DNA from: Myxococcota bacterium
Lineage (GTDB): Bacteria > Myxococcota_A > Polyangia > Palsa-1104 > JAEUJZ01
Assembly (NCBI GenBank): GCA_025057315.1
Contig: JANWXW010000153.1
Coordinates: 52,967 to 116,966, forward strand
Reading direction: 5' to 3'
Length of the DNA stretch: 64,000 nt
Position 1 is the stretch's first letter. Every line of letters starts with the position of its first letter. The position numbers were made by a program, and so were the translations under genes. Shown here one piece after another: positions 26,159-35,166 of this stretch. The notes below the pieces were generated by a model. That model saw only the letters and a list, made by a program, of their open reading frames with translations, made no database searches and was not told the origin of the DNA.

Positions 26159-28954
26159 ATGATGCGATCGCTTGCCGGCCGGTGGCTGTGTTTGGGCTTG
26201 GCGCTGACCGCCCCCGCCAGCGCACTTGCCTCGTCTGAGGGGACCCTTGCTGAGGGGATTGCCGGCTGCGGGCTGGAGCCACCCGGCTCGCCAGACTGGG
26301 GTCCGCCGCCGCGGCGCCCCTTCGAGCTGCCTGCGGGGGTGCCCCTGGGCCCCCTGGTGCGTCGGGTCCCACCGGAAGTGGACCAGGGCCTGTCCCCCCG
26401 CCTGGCCCAGGGGCCATGGGGTCCTGGAGGCGCCGGCTTTCTCGCCGGCAAGACGGTCTATCTATCGCCCGGCCACGGCTTCACCAGCATCTCGTACGGC
26501 TGGCGCACCCAGCGCGGCAACACCCATGGCCTCGTCGAGGACCTGGTATCTGCCGAGGCCGTGCAGCAGTACCTGCTGCGCTACCTGCGCCAGGCAGGGG
26601 CGCGCGTGGTGACGGTGCGGGAGGCGGACCTCAACCCGTCCATGGTCATTGTGGACGAGCTGGATCGAGGCGCATATCAGGAACTAGGCGCGGGCCGGTT
26701 CACCGCGGGCCCACCAGGCTGGGGACGGCCGCCGGGACCCCTGACCGGCCAAGAGAACCCATTTGCTCTGGGACGCAGCCGGCTGCTGTTGACGGCACCC
26801 CGAGCCGATGCCCGTGCGGTGTTCATCCCCGATGTGCCCGAATCGGGCGAGTACAACGTCTACGTGGCCTACACCAGCGCGCCCTCGCGGGCCCCAGATG
26901 CCCATTACGTCGTCCGCCACCCCGGCGGCGAGGCTCATTTCCGCGTCGACCAGCGGCGGCATGGCGGCACCTGGATTCTCCTTGGACGGTTTTACTTCCG
27001 CAAGGGCCGCTCGGCCGAGCTGGGCTCGGTGCGCCTGGAGAACGACAGCGCGGTCCCGGGCACTGCCGTCAGCATCGACGCGGTCCGGCTGGGCGGGGGC
27101 ACCGGGCTGCACGACCGGGGCAAGGGGCTGAGCCGGCGCCCGCGCTGGGAGGAGTGTGCGCGCTACCATGCCCAGTTTAGCGGCGCCCCGCCCTCGGTCT
27201 ATGACATCGAGGAGCTGGACGACCGCAGCGACGACGTCGGCACCCGCTCGCGCTTTGCCGCCTGGGATCATGAGGACGGCGAGGATGCGGTCTACCTTTC
27301 CTGGCACACCAATGCCCCCAACCCGGGCGTGGGCACATCCAGCTATGTCTATGGGCCCAACCCGCCCGATGGCAGCTACCACTTCACGGGCGTCCCCGGC
27401 TCCGATGTGCTCATGCGCCTGGTGCACGACGAGATCGTGAGCGACCTGCGCAAGGGCTGGGACCCTGGCTGGCGCGACCGCGGCCGCTACACTGCCTACT
27501 TTGGCGAGGTCAATCCCCGCCACAACCCAGAGATGCCCGCGGCGCTCATCGAGGTCGCCTTCCATGACACGCCCAGCGATGCCCAGCAGCTCCGCCAGCC
27601 CGGCTTTCGCCGCATCGTGGCGCGCGCCATGTACCAAGGAATCGCGAAGTTTTTCGCCCAGAAAGATGGCACCCTACCGCTCCTTCTCCCCGAGCCGCCG
27701 GTGGCAGTCTGTGCGCGGGGCAGCGGACCGGGGCAGGTCACGCTGAGCTGGCGACCGGCGGAGCCGGGCCCTCCGGGCCTGGGCGGGGACCCGGCGGAGT
27801 GGTTTCGCATCTATCGATCGGCAGATGGCCTAAGTTGGGACGAGGGCACCGAGGTGAAGGGGACGCAGGCTGTCGTAGATGGCCTGCCCCCAGGGGGGGT
27901 CATCTATTTCCGGGTGGCTGCCATGAACCGCGGCGGCGAGTCCTTCCCCTCGCCGCTGCTCCCGGTCCGGCCGCGGCGCGATGGCGGCCCAGCTCGGCTG
28001 CTGCTGGTGGGGGGCTTCGATCGCCTGGACGGGGACATGCTGGTGCGGCAGGACCTGTCGGCCCATGCCCTGGGCACCGTGCAGCGCATGCTGCTGGATC
28101 TCATGAACGATGGCACCTACCTGGCCGCCCACGCCCGCGCCCTCGCCCAAGTCGACATGGGGTTTGACGCCTGCGAGCGCTCCGCGCTGGATGCGGGCGA
28201 TGTGCGACTGACGGACTACGCCGCCGTGGACTGGCAGGCTGGGGAGCAGTCCGTGGGCCCGGAGCGCGCCCTGAGCCACCGACAGCGCGAGCTGCTCATG
28301 GCCTACCTCCGTCGGGGCGGCCGGCTGATTCTGTCCGGCTCGGAGATCTTCTGGGCCCTGCTGGACCAGGGCAACGACCAAGAGCGGGCCCTAGGGGCAG
28401 CGCTGGGGGTGACGCTGCTGGATGGGGATGCCGGGACCTACCAGGTGCGCCCGGTGCGGGGGCGGCTCTTTGACGGCCTGCCCGCCTTCCAGCTGGACGA
28501 TGGCAGCCACGGCGTCTACGATGTGGATCAGCCCGACGTGCTGGCACCGCGGGACGGCGCCCAGCTGGAGCTGGTCTACGGCACGGCCCAGGGGGCGGCG
28601 GCGATCAGCAGCGGCATGCCGACCCAGGTGGTCAGCTTCGGCTTTCCGCTGGAGGCCGTCTACGATGAGCAGGTGCGCACCGAGCTCATGGTGCGCTCCC
28701 TCCGCGCGCTCGGCGTCCCGCCCGATCCCGAGCCGATGGACCGTCCCCCCCCCATGCAAGAGGGGCTAGGGGAGGACCTGAGAGAGGCCGGTTGTGCCTG
28801 CCACCTGTCGCCCCGCGCCACGCCGACGGGCAGCGGGCTGCTCGTGCTGCTGGTGCTGCTGCCGGTCCTGCGCCGCCGCATCCGCTGGCTGCCTCCCACC
28901 AGGTCCGGACAGCCTGCTCGTCCCGCAGCGAGGGCCTTGCCGCTGCATCGATAG
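26159..28954 (+). CDS. N-acetylmuramoyl-L-alanine amidase with inserted golvesin-like domain
   Basis: A 931-residue secreted protein. ATG at 26159 (tandem with the next ATG) gives a Sec leader ending ASALAS. The Amidase_3 core begins GKTVYLSPGHGF with metal-binding His. It is split by a golvesin-like domain (about residues 205-310, with SGEYNVYVAYTSAPS). It resumes with YLSWHTNA (metal His) and the catalytic Glu in AALIEVAFHD. A fibronectin type III domain and a ThuA/glutamine-amidotransferase-like domain (LLLVGGFDRLD) follow. The tail has CACHLSP, a hydrophobic stretch and RRRIR, resembling MYXO-CTERM. It probably remodels peptidoglycan at the cell surface. Confidence 0.85.
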   Translation: MMRSLAGRWLCLGLALTAPASALASSEGTLAEGIAGCGLEPPGSPDWGPPPRRPFELPAGVPLGPLVRRVPPEVDQGLSPRLAQGPWGPGGAGFLAGKTVYLSPGHGFTSISYGWRTQRGNTHGLVEDLVSAEAVQQYLLRYLRQAGARVVTVREADLNPSMVIVDELDRGAYQELGAGRFTAGPPGWGRPPGPLTGQENPFALGRSRLLLTAPRADARAVFIPDVPESGEYNVYVAYTSAPSRAPDAHYVVRHPGGEAHFRVDQRRHGGTWILLGRFYFRKGRSAELGSVRLENDSAVPGTAVSIDAVRLGGGTGLHDRGKGLSRRPRWEECARYHAQFSGAPPSVYDIEELDDRSDDVGTRSRFAAWDHEDGEDAVYLSWHTNAPNPGVGTSSYVYGPNPPDGSYHFTGVPGSDVLMRLVHDEIVSDLRKGWDPGWRDRGRYTAYFGEVNPRHNPEMPAALIEVAFHDTPSDAQQLRQPGFRRIVARAMYQGIAKFFAQKDGTLPLLLPEPPVAVCARGSGPGQVTLSWRPAEPGPPGLGGDPAEWFRIYRSADGLSWDEGTEVKGTQAVVDGLPPGGVIYFRVAAMNRGGESFPSPLLPVRPRRDGGPARLLLVGGFDRLDGDMLVRQDLSAHALGTVQRMLLDLMNDGTYLAAHARALAQVDMGFDACERSALDAGDVRLTDYAAVDWQAGEQSVGPERALSHRQRELLMAYLRRGGRLILSGSEIFWALLDQGNDQERALGAALGVTLLDGDAGTYQVRPVRGRLFDGLPAFQLDDGSHGVYDVDQPDVLAPRDGAQLELVYGTAQGAAAISSGMPTQVVSFGFPLEAVYDEQVRTELMVRSLRALGVPPDPEPMDRPPPMQEGLGEDLREAGCACHLSPRATPTGSGLLVLLVLLPVLRRRIRWLPPTRSGQPARPAARALPLHR

Positions 28955-29121
28955 CCCCCCTCTCGCTCCAACCAGGGGCCCGCACCACAGGCCGTGCGCA
29001 ACAGCTGCTCCGATCGGGTGGCGGGATGGGTGTGCGGAGCTGGTGTGCCGGGCACCGTGCCCGCCCCGTGCCCACGCGCAGGAGCCGGGACCGAGCCGAG
29101 GGTTGGCCGCCCCTGGCGGGA

Positions 29122-30443
29122 TCAGCTCGCCAACATCGGGCCGAGGAGCTTGCCCTGGCGGCGTAGCATCAAGAGGCGCTCTGCTAGCTCGGCGCGTCTC
29201 CATCCAGACGAGCAGCTTGCCGATGGATGCCCTGTCCACGACATCGCGGGGGGCGCGCCGCACGCCGGCTGCAAGTACCTCGGTGCGGACAAAGTGCTCG
29301 TAGCGATCCAGCCACGCCGCTAGGCACGCATCGGTGGACGCGCCCGAGGCGCGCAGCTCCTGCTGGGTCTTACCCCAGTAGAAGCTGAACCAGCCCGATG
29401 GGCTGTGCAGGGAGCGCCGGAGGAAGTCTTCATGGTAGGCCGCCCACTGCCAACGGGAAGGTCTCCTCGATCACCACCGGCTTGCCGTGGTAGGCACCGC
29501 GCAGCACCAGCTCCATCAGGTCCACGTTGCTCTGCTCCCCGTGGGTTTCCGGGTATAGGTGCAGCGCGACAAAGTCCAGCCAGGGCAGCAGCTCATACGG
29601 GGAGAAGGAGGTGTAGATAAACCACTCCCCACGCTCTAGCGCGCCTCGCTCCTGAAACGGCAGCGACTGCGCGGTCAGGCCGATCGTGATAAGGTGGCCT
29701 GGGTCCATCGCGCGGACGGCCTCCACCATGCGCCGCGTCCACAGCGCGGCCAGGGCGTGCCGGAACTAGAACTCGTCGCGGAACCGGCGCTCGGAGCTGC
29801 CGAAGGTAGGCCGGTGAATGTTCTGCCACGATTCGCCCATACGCGGGTAGTCAGACCACGCCTCCTTGAGCTTCTGCTCAGAGCCATACTTGTTGTGCAC
29901 GAAGGCCACAACGCGCGCGCCCGCACGGCGGACATGCAACCGCACCTAGCTGAAGCCGCGCGCCGGCTGAGGGCCCTCGCCGTCCGGATCACAGAGGGCA
30001 TAGGCGCGTCACCAGCCTCTGCGTGTCCTCCGGGGCGATGAGCGGCCCACTGTGCACATCGTAGCAGAAGATCGCGAGATCGCGGGCTCGCCGCGGTAGC
30101 GTGCCGCCACCTGGCGCCAAAAGAATGCCTCTTGCTCCATCCGAGCATCGTCGTCCGGGTCCGGCACCCACGGGGGGTCTCCTCACGGCGGTAGTGCGCC
30201 AGGCCGGTCAGGTTCAGGCGCAGCCCAGTGCGCCGCCCCAGCGCGACGAGCGCATCCAGCCGGCGCAGGTTGTCCAGATGGACCGGACAGGGCCGGGGAA
30301 CAAAGCGGCAAGTTCCAGCCGTCCTCCGCCACGCGGATACGTTCCAGGTTGGTCGGGGCATCGCAAGCGGCCTGCAGGGGCAACAGCCAAGGCCATGGGA
30401 GCCTCCCCCAGGCAGCCCGGGACAGGGGGCCATGCAGGTACAT
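29122..30443 (-). pseudogene. Decayed GH5-like glycoside hydrolase
   Basis: Seven consecutive blocks on the minus strand read as one cellulase/mannanase-like protein but change frame six times. They run from a lipoprotein-like leader near 30443 (LLPLQAAC) to the end RRQGKLLGPMLAS at 29122. Recognisable blocks are LDALVALGRRTGLRLNLTGLAHY, then MEQEAFFWRQVAARYRGEP, then AIFCYDVHSGP, GHLITIGL, KPVVIEETFPL and SGWFSFYWGKT. Two in-frame TAG codons lie in the fifth block. The usual NEP acid/base motif reads HSGP here. Neighbouring genes are intact, so true decay is more likely than a poor sequence. The intergenic parts 28955-29121 and 30444-30634 hold nothing else obvious. Confidence 0.85.
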
Positions 30444-30634
30444 GGTGCACCTCTGCCCAGAGGAACCCTCTGGGCTTTCAGGCTAGCATGCATGTTCCCC
30501 TGGGGGATTCCCTGGCTCCCACCCGAGGGGCCCCGGCGACGGTCGCTGCCCCTTTCCCGTGTTCTAGTGTTCTATGATTCACAAAGGGCCCCTGCCTGGT
30601 GGGCAAGGTGGGCGGAGGGGGTGGCCCTGCGTGG

Positions 30635-32122
30635 CTAGTCCTCGTCGTCGGACTCGTCCTTGGGCCCCTCGATGTCGTACTTTCGCATCAGCTTGCGGAA
30701 GTACTTCCGGTCGATCTCGGCCTCGCGCGCCGCGTGGGAGATGTTGTTGCGGTTTTTGCGCAGCAGGTGCTGCACGTACTCGCGCTCGAAGCTGGCCACC
30801 CACAGCTCCTTGGCGTCTTTGAAGGGCATGTCCAGGTGCGCAGACAGCGGCGGCGGTGTGCTGACCTCGGGGGCTCGTACCGGCTCGGGCACGGGCTGGC
30901 TGGAGACGGCCTGGGCCCAGGAGCTGCTGTGGCCCTCGCCGCGCACGGCCTCGGGCAGGTCGCAGGCCTGAATGGTGTCTGAGCTGGCGAAGCTGACGGC
31001 GCGCTCGATGGCGTTGACCAGCTCGCGGACGTTACCGGGCCAGCGGTACGACTGCAGCAGCTCCATGGCCTCCGGCGCCACCCGAAGACACTTGCGGCTG
31101 CCATCGGGCAGGCGGTTGTAGGCGTGCTCTTTGAGGAAGGCGTCCACCAGCAGCGGGATGTCCTCTGGCCGCTCCCTGAGCGGCGGCACGAACAGCCGCA
31201 CCACGCTCAGCCGGTAGAACAGATCCTGGCGGAAGCGGCCGGCGCGGACCTCCTCTTCCAGGTCGCGGTTGGTGGCGGCGATGATGCGCACATCCACCTT
31301 GATGGACCGGGTACCGCCGACGCGGCGGATCTCGCGCTGCTCCAGGGCGCGCAGGAGCTTGGGCTGCAACTCCAGCGGCAGCTCGCCCAGCTCGTCCAGG
31401 AACAGGGTGCTGCCGTGGGCCATCTCAAACAGGCCCTGACGCGTCATGATGGCGCCGGTAAAAGATCCCTTCTCGTGGCCGAACAGCTCGCTCTCGATGA
31501 GGTTCTTGGGCACCGCGCCGCAGTCAAAGACCATCATTGAGCTCTGCGCCCGCGGCGACAGCTTGTGGATGGTCTGCGCCACCACCTCCTTGCCGGAGCC
31601 GGTCTCTCCCTCGATGACCACCGTGGCCCCGGTGGGCGCAATCTTCTCGATGACCGCGAACAGCTCGCGCATCTTCAGGTTGCGCCCGATGATGTCCCCG
31701 AGCCGGCTCTTGCTCGAGGGCACGATCTCGACCTTTTCCTGCGCGGCATTAAACAGGATGTCGGTCTGCCCCAGACTCACCGTGCAGCCGGAGGACAGGT
31801 AGGCCTCGCGAACGCGCACCCCGTTGACGAAGGTGCCGTTGGTGGAGCCCAAATCGATGATCAGATAGCCGGTCTCCTCCTGCACGATGCGACAGTGGTA
31901 GCGCGACACCGTCTCGTCGGGGATGACGAGGTCGTTGTCGTCCATGGACCCAATGCGCACCTGGGCCTGATCAAACGTATACTCCCGCCGGATGCCCCCG
32001 TAGGTGGTCACCAGGCGACAGGTGCGCACCTGAATCGCCCGCGGCCGCTCACCGTCGTAGTGGATCTTGGTCGGTGCGACGTAGTCCGGAAACTTCCGCC
32101 GCGGCTCGGACGACGATGGCAT
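30635..32122 (-). CDS. FHA-domain sigma-54-dependent activator
   Basis: A 495-residue regulator. Residues 25-110 form an FHA domain that binds phosphothreonine: RIGSMDDNDLVIPDETVSRYHC and LGSTNGTFVNG. The AAA+ domain has Walker A GETGSGKE, a GSFTGA loop in place of the usual GAFTGA, Walker B TLFLDELGEL and RWPGNVREL. The C-terminus is a Fis-type helix-turn-helix (NISHAAREAEIDRKYFRKLM) with an acidic tail. It opens sigma-54 promoters in response to Ser/Thr kinase signals, as in myxobacteria. The ATG at 32122 follows AAGGCAG; an ATG at 32158 is possible. Targets unknown. Confidence 0.92.
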   Translation of the reverse strand: MPSSSEPRRKFPDYVAPTKIHYDGERPRAIQVRTCRLVTTYGGIRREYTFDQAQVRIGSMDDNDLVIPDETVSRYHCRIVQEETGYLIIDLGSTNGTFVNGVRVREAYLSSGCTVSLGQTDILFNAAQEKVEIVPSSKSRLGDIIGRNLKMRELFAVIEKIAPTGATVVIEGETGSGKEVVAQTIHKLSPRAQSSMMVFDCGAVPKNLIESELFGHEKGSFTGAIMTRQGLFEMAHGSTLFLDELGELPLELQPKLLRALEQREIRRVGGTRSIKVDVRIIAATNRDLEEEVRAGRFRQDLFYRLSVVRLFVPPLRERPEDIPLLVDAFLKEHAYNRLPDGSRKCLRVAPEAMELLQSYRWPGNVRELVNAIERAVSFASSDTIQACDLPEAVRGEGHSSSWAQAVSSQPVPEPVRAPEVSTPPPLSAHLDMPFKDAKELWVASFEREYVQHLLRKNRNNISHAAREAEIDRKYFRKLMRKYDIEGPKDESDDED

Positions 32123-32211
32123 CTGCCTTTTTGTACCGGTAAGGCACGCAACAGTCAAGGCTGGCAGCCATCGGGCCTGAGGGCTTTTCCCTGCCCGGTC
32201 GGAGGGGTAGC

Positions 32212-33378
32212 ATGACCCGGATGGAGAAGCACTCGATGGCCACGCCGATCTCGGTAGGGATTCTAGGAATGGGGTCCTGTCTTCCCGCCCATGTCAGGGG
32301 CAACGACTACTGGGAGGGCAAGCTCAGGCCGCGCGACGAGGAGCAGCGGCGCCGCGATTTTGTCGTCGTGGAGCGGACCGCAGAGGGGACTCCGGCCGAG
32401 CTGCCGGAGGAGATCCGGGCCGCGATGGCGGCTTACTCGGACGATCTGTTCCGTGGTGCCCGCCTGCGGCACGTGCTCGGCGACGACGAGGAGGTAGCGG
32501 ACATGGAGGCGGAGGCGGCGCGGCGGGCGCTGGCCGATGCGGCCCTGGACCCCCAGGACATTGACCTGCTCATGGTCCACTCGCCCGTTCCGGATGCCGT
32601 CAGCCCCTACAACCCGCCGACGGTGCAGGCCCGCTGTGGGCTGACCGCGGCCGCGGCCTTCAGCCTCGACCTAGGCTGCGCCAGCTTTCACCCGCAGCTG
32701 CTGGCTGCCGCGGGGATGATCCGCGCCGGCTTCATCCGCAAGGCCCTGCTGGTGATGTCCTTTGCGGGCAGCCGGATCATGGACGAGCACCGCCCCGACT
32801 CGGTGGGCCTGGGCGATGCGGCCGCGGCCCTGGTGGTGGGGGAGGTGCCAGCAGGCTATGGGCTGCTCGGGCACTACATGCGTACCGACGGGCGGATGCG
32901 CGATGGCGTCGTCATCGCCCCGGTGGCCAACGGCTCGCCGCAGCGCTGCTGGTGGCGCGCGCCGGGACCGTTCCGGCTGTCGTCTTTTGACATCGCCGTG
33001 GGCAAGCAGCTCGGCGTGCGCTCGACGGAGTTCTGCCGCGAGGCGTGCCTGGGCGCGCTGGCTGCTTCGGGGCTCACGCTGGCTGACGTCTCCTTCTTCA
33101 TCTGCAACCAGAGCCTGGGCTGGTTCGTCGATGCCTGCCGGCGCGGTCTGGGCCTGGCCGCAGAGCAGACCCTGGATACCTTCGCCGAGGTGGCCAACAT
33201 CGCGGCAGCTGCCATCCCGTTCAACCTGGAACGGGCCCACCGCACCGGCCGCCTCCGCGATGGCGACATCGTCCTTATCTACTCGCCCAGCGCCGGCTTC
33301 ACCCGCGCCGCCTCGGTGTACCGCTGGATTGCCCCAGAGCGGCTCCGACCAACCCCCTCCTCCCCAGCCATTCATTGA
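32212..33378 (+). CDS. KAS III-like thiolase-fold protein lacking the catalytic His
   Basis: A 388-residue FabH-family protein. The ATG at 32212 has GGAGGGG four bases upstream. The nucleophile is Cys156 in LDLGCASFH. In FabH the next catalytic residue is His in a HQA motif; the aligned position here is Asn299 (FICNQS), exactly 30 residues before the conserved Asn329 (EVANIAAAAIP), the same spacing as His244 and Asn274 of E. coli FabH. Loss of His would impair decarboxylation but may allow acyl transfer or hydrolysis. It may act in natural-product or lipid synthesis. Divergent from the FHA regulator. Confidence 0.8.
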   Translation: MTRMEKHSMATPISVGILGMGSCLPAHVRGNDYWEGKLRPRDEEQRRRDFVVVERTAEGTPAELPEEIRAAMAAYSDDLFRGARLRHVLGDDEEVADMEAEAARRALADAALDPQDIDLLMVHSPVPDAVSPYNPPTVQARCGLTAAAAFSLDLGCASFHPQLLAAAGMIRAGFIRKALLVMSFAGSRIMDEHRPDSVGLGDAAAALVVGEVPAGYGLLGHYMRTDGRMRDGVVIAPVANGSPQRCWWRAPGPFRLSSFDIAVGKQLGVRSTEFCREACLGALAASGLTLADVSFFICNQSLGWFVDACRRGLGLAAEQTLDTFAEVANIAAAAIPFNLERAHRTGRLRDGDIVLIYSPSAGFTRAASVYRWIAPERLRPTPSSPAIH

Positions 33379-33573
33379 CAGATATCCATCGGTAAGTTGA
33401 TATAAAGGGTACCCTTATGTCATAACGAACATCGATGTTCTCTATCTGCATCAAGCGATATCTATTGGCGAATGGAGATGTTCATTCATCACGAACATAG
33501 ATATTCTTCGCATGGCTGAGACAGGCTACCCATGACGAACAGATAGATGCCGCTTCCCTGAACACCAACTGTC
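33379..33573. promoter_or_regulatory. AT-rich region with three CATNACGAACA boxes and palindromes
   Basis: The region is far more AT-rich than its surroundings. CATAACGAACAT, CATCACGAACAT and CATGACGAACAG occur at 33421, 33487 and 33531. The first continues into the perfect palindrome GAACATCGATGTTC (33427-33440); the second into the near-palindrome GAACATAGATATTC (33493-33506). ATGTTC at 33478-33483 pairs with GAACAT at 33493-33498. A further palindrome AAGGGTACCCTT lies at 33405-33416. The pattern suggests a multi-site operator upstream of the gene at 33574. The regulator is unknown. Confidence 0.65.
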
Positions 33574-34059
33574 ATGCCCTATCGCTCTACAAACGTTGAG
33601 CGCATCCATATGCTCCGCTGGACCATCGCGCCGCAAACGCGTGCGGACGTGGACTCGATCTTAAGCGAGTTCGCCTCCCTCCATGCCAAGTTCGGTCCCG
33701 TCATCGGCATTGGCGTGGTGCCTCCGGAGCTGCCCGTGCCGGAAGGCGACGTGCGCCGGTATATCAATGAGAAGATGCCCGAGCTTCTCTCCCATGCCGA
33801 GACGCTCCACTACGTGATAGAGGGACAAGGATTCAAAAACAGCATCCTCCGCAGCGTGGTGGTCAGCCTCCTGCTGCTGACAGGCAAACGGGGGCAAATC
33901 TATGTGCACAAGAGCTTCGAGGAGGCCGTCGAGGCGCTGACGCCCCGGCTGGCCGAGCTGAAGATCCTGCCCGCGCGGCTGCACCTGGCGGCGTTCAACG
34001 CGATGATCCACCGGCCTGGGCGGACCGCGGTGGGGGCCGCCTCTGAGCCGCCGCCCTAA
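33574..34059 (+). CDS. Uncharacterised small protein, possible SpoIIAA/STAS-like fold
   Basis: A 161-residue cytoplasmic protein with no signal peptide. An internal ATG at 33610 (starting MLRWTIAP) is an alternative. The order of a polar helix, a beta strand VIGIGVVPP, an amphipathic helix, then LHYVIEGQG and a strand VVVSLLLLTGKRGQIYVH with a final helix resembles a STAS/SpoIIAA-type alternation, but I cannot confirm the family. It sits just below the repeated boxes at 33421-33541, so it may be tightly regulated. The C-terminus is Pro-rich. Confidence 0.6.
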   Translation: MPYRSTNVERIHMLRWTIAPQTRADVDSILSEFASLHAKFGPVIGIGVVPPELPVPEGDVRRYINEKMPELLSHAETLHYVIEGQGFKNSILRSVVVSLLLLTGKRGQIYVHKSFEEAVEALTPRLAELKILPARLHLAAFNAMIHRPGRTAVGAASEPPP

Positions 34060-34159
34060 TAGCGCTGCAGGCGGCAGCGGAAGCCGGGGCAAGTCGGCGG
34101 CCGGGTCGAGTCCGCGGGGGGGTTGCGCAGCGCGGTCGGGGGCCTAGACAAGGGCGCAG

Positions 34160-35149
34160 ATGCGGTTGCCGACCCTGTTGCTGTTGGCCTCTGCGTGTGC
34201 CGTGGGGCCCTCGGGGCAAGAGCCGGTTGGGCTGGTGCCCCCTGGGGGGGTGGAAGCCCGGGCAGAGCACCTTTACCCGACGCTGGCCGAGCTGTACGGG
34301 GGGGAGCAAGGGGTGCGCCGCGGCTGCGCCCCGCGGCCCGGCGTGTGCCATAGCCAGCGGGAGCCTCCCGAGTTGGGCACGCTGGACGATCTCATTGGCA
34401 CCATTGGTCGGCCCTGCCAGCGCGAGCACCTGGAGCCCAGCGGCCTGCACGACCTGTGCGAGCCCGAGGGCGACCGTCTGGAACTGGCGCCGGGCCTGTA
34501 CCCTTACGAGATGGCCACGCTGCGGCCGCTGCAGCCACGCCGAGAGGAGCTGCCCATGGAGTGGCTCCTGACGGTGCGCGAGCCGCTGGGCGCGTTGCCA
34601 CCGCATCCGGCGCCGCGCATCCTGCGCCGGGGCACAGACGGAACCCTGGAGCCCTTTGTCGACCTTGGGGCCTATGCTCCCTCGCTCGCCCTGGATCGAC
34701 GCGACCCCCAGGGCCGCACGCTGCGCCTCAGCCTGCCTAGCAACGTCCTGGGCTGGACCCTGTCGCTGGTGCTGAGCCGGGCCGGGGTGCCCGCAGACGA
34801 GGGCGCCATCCGGTTGGGGGACGCCAACGGCAACGGCCGCTTTGGCGCGGACCTAGGGGGGCGTCTGGTCCGACCGGGCGCGCCCGAGCGAAGCTATCTG
34901 ATGGTCCGCCTCGTGGACCCCACAGCTGGGCCCCTGATGCCTACGGCCAACTGCTGCGCCTTTGGCCTGGCGGCGGTGCGTGCGCTGTGGTGCTGGATAG
35001 CCGGTCTGGAGCCCAGTGGCACGGGGGCCCTGCGGCCGATTCCGTACGAACGCTGCCCCCCCTTGCCCCGAGCTGCCCAGGGTCTGCGCTACCCGGAGCC
35101 GGGGCCGGGTTGCGAGACGCGCGGTCCCTGCCCCCCACGCATCCTGTAG
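34160..35149 (+). CDS. Myxobacterial-style lipoprotein
   Basis: A 329-residue protein. The leader MRLPTLLLLASAC has a lipobox ASAC. The mature part has several Cys pairs and no repeat. One stretch (LDDLIGTIGRPCQREHLEPSGLHDLCEPEG) and a C-terminal Cys-rich segment suggest a disulfide-bonded domain. LGDANGNGRFG could bind calcium. No family recognised. It begins about 100 bases after the small protein at 33574 and is followed by a convergent PepSY gene. Confidence 0.65.
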   Translation: MRLPTLLLLASACAVGPSGQEPVGLVPPGGVEARAEHLYPTLAELYGGEQGVRRGCAPRPGVCHSQREPPELGTLDDLIGTIGRPCQREHLEPSGLHDLCEPEGDRLELAPGLYPYEMATLRPLQPRREELPMEWLLTVREPLGALPPHPAPRILRRGTDGTLEPFVDLGAYAPSLALDRRDPQGRTLRLSLPSNVLGWTLSLVLSRAGVPADEGAIRLGDANGNGRFGADLGGRLVRPGAPERSYLMVRLVDPTAGPLMPTANCCAFGLAAVRALWCWIAGLEPSGTGALRPIPYERCPPLPRAAQGLRYPEPGPGCETRGPCPPRIL

Positions 35150-35166
35150 GCTTGCCGGGGGGCGGG

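Noticed and set aside
33427..33440. LexA box
   Set aside because: GAAC and GTTC are six bases apart rather than four, and no SOS gene is next to it.
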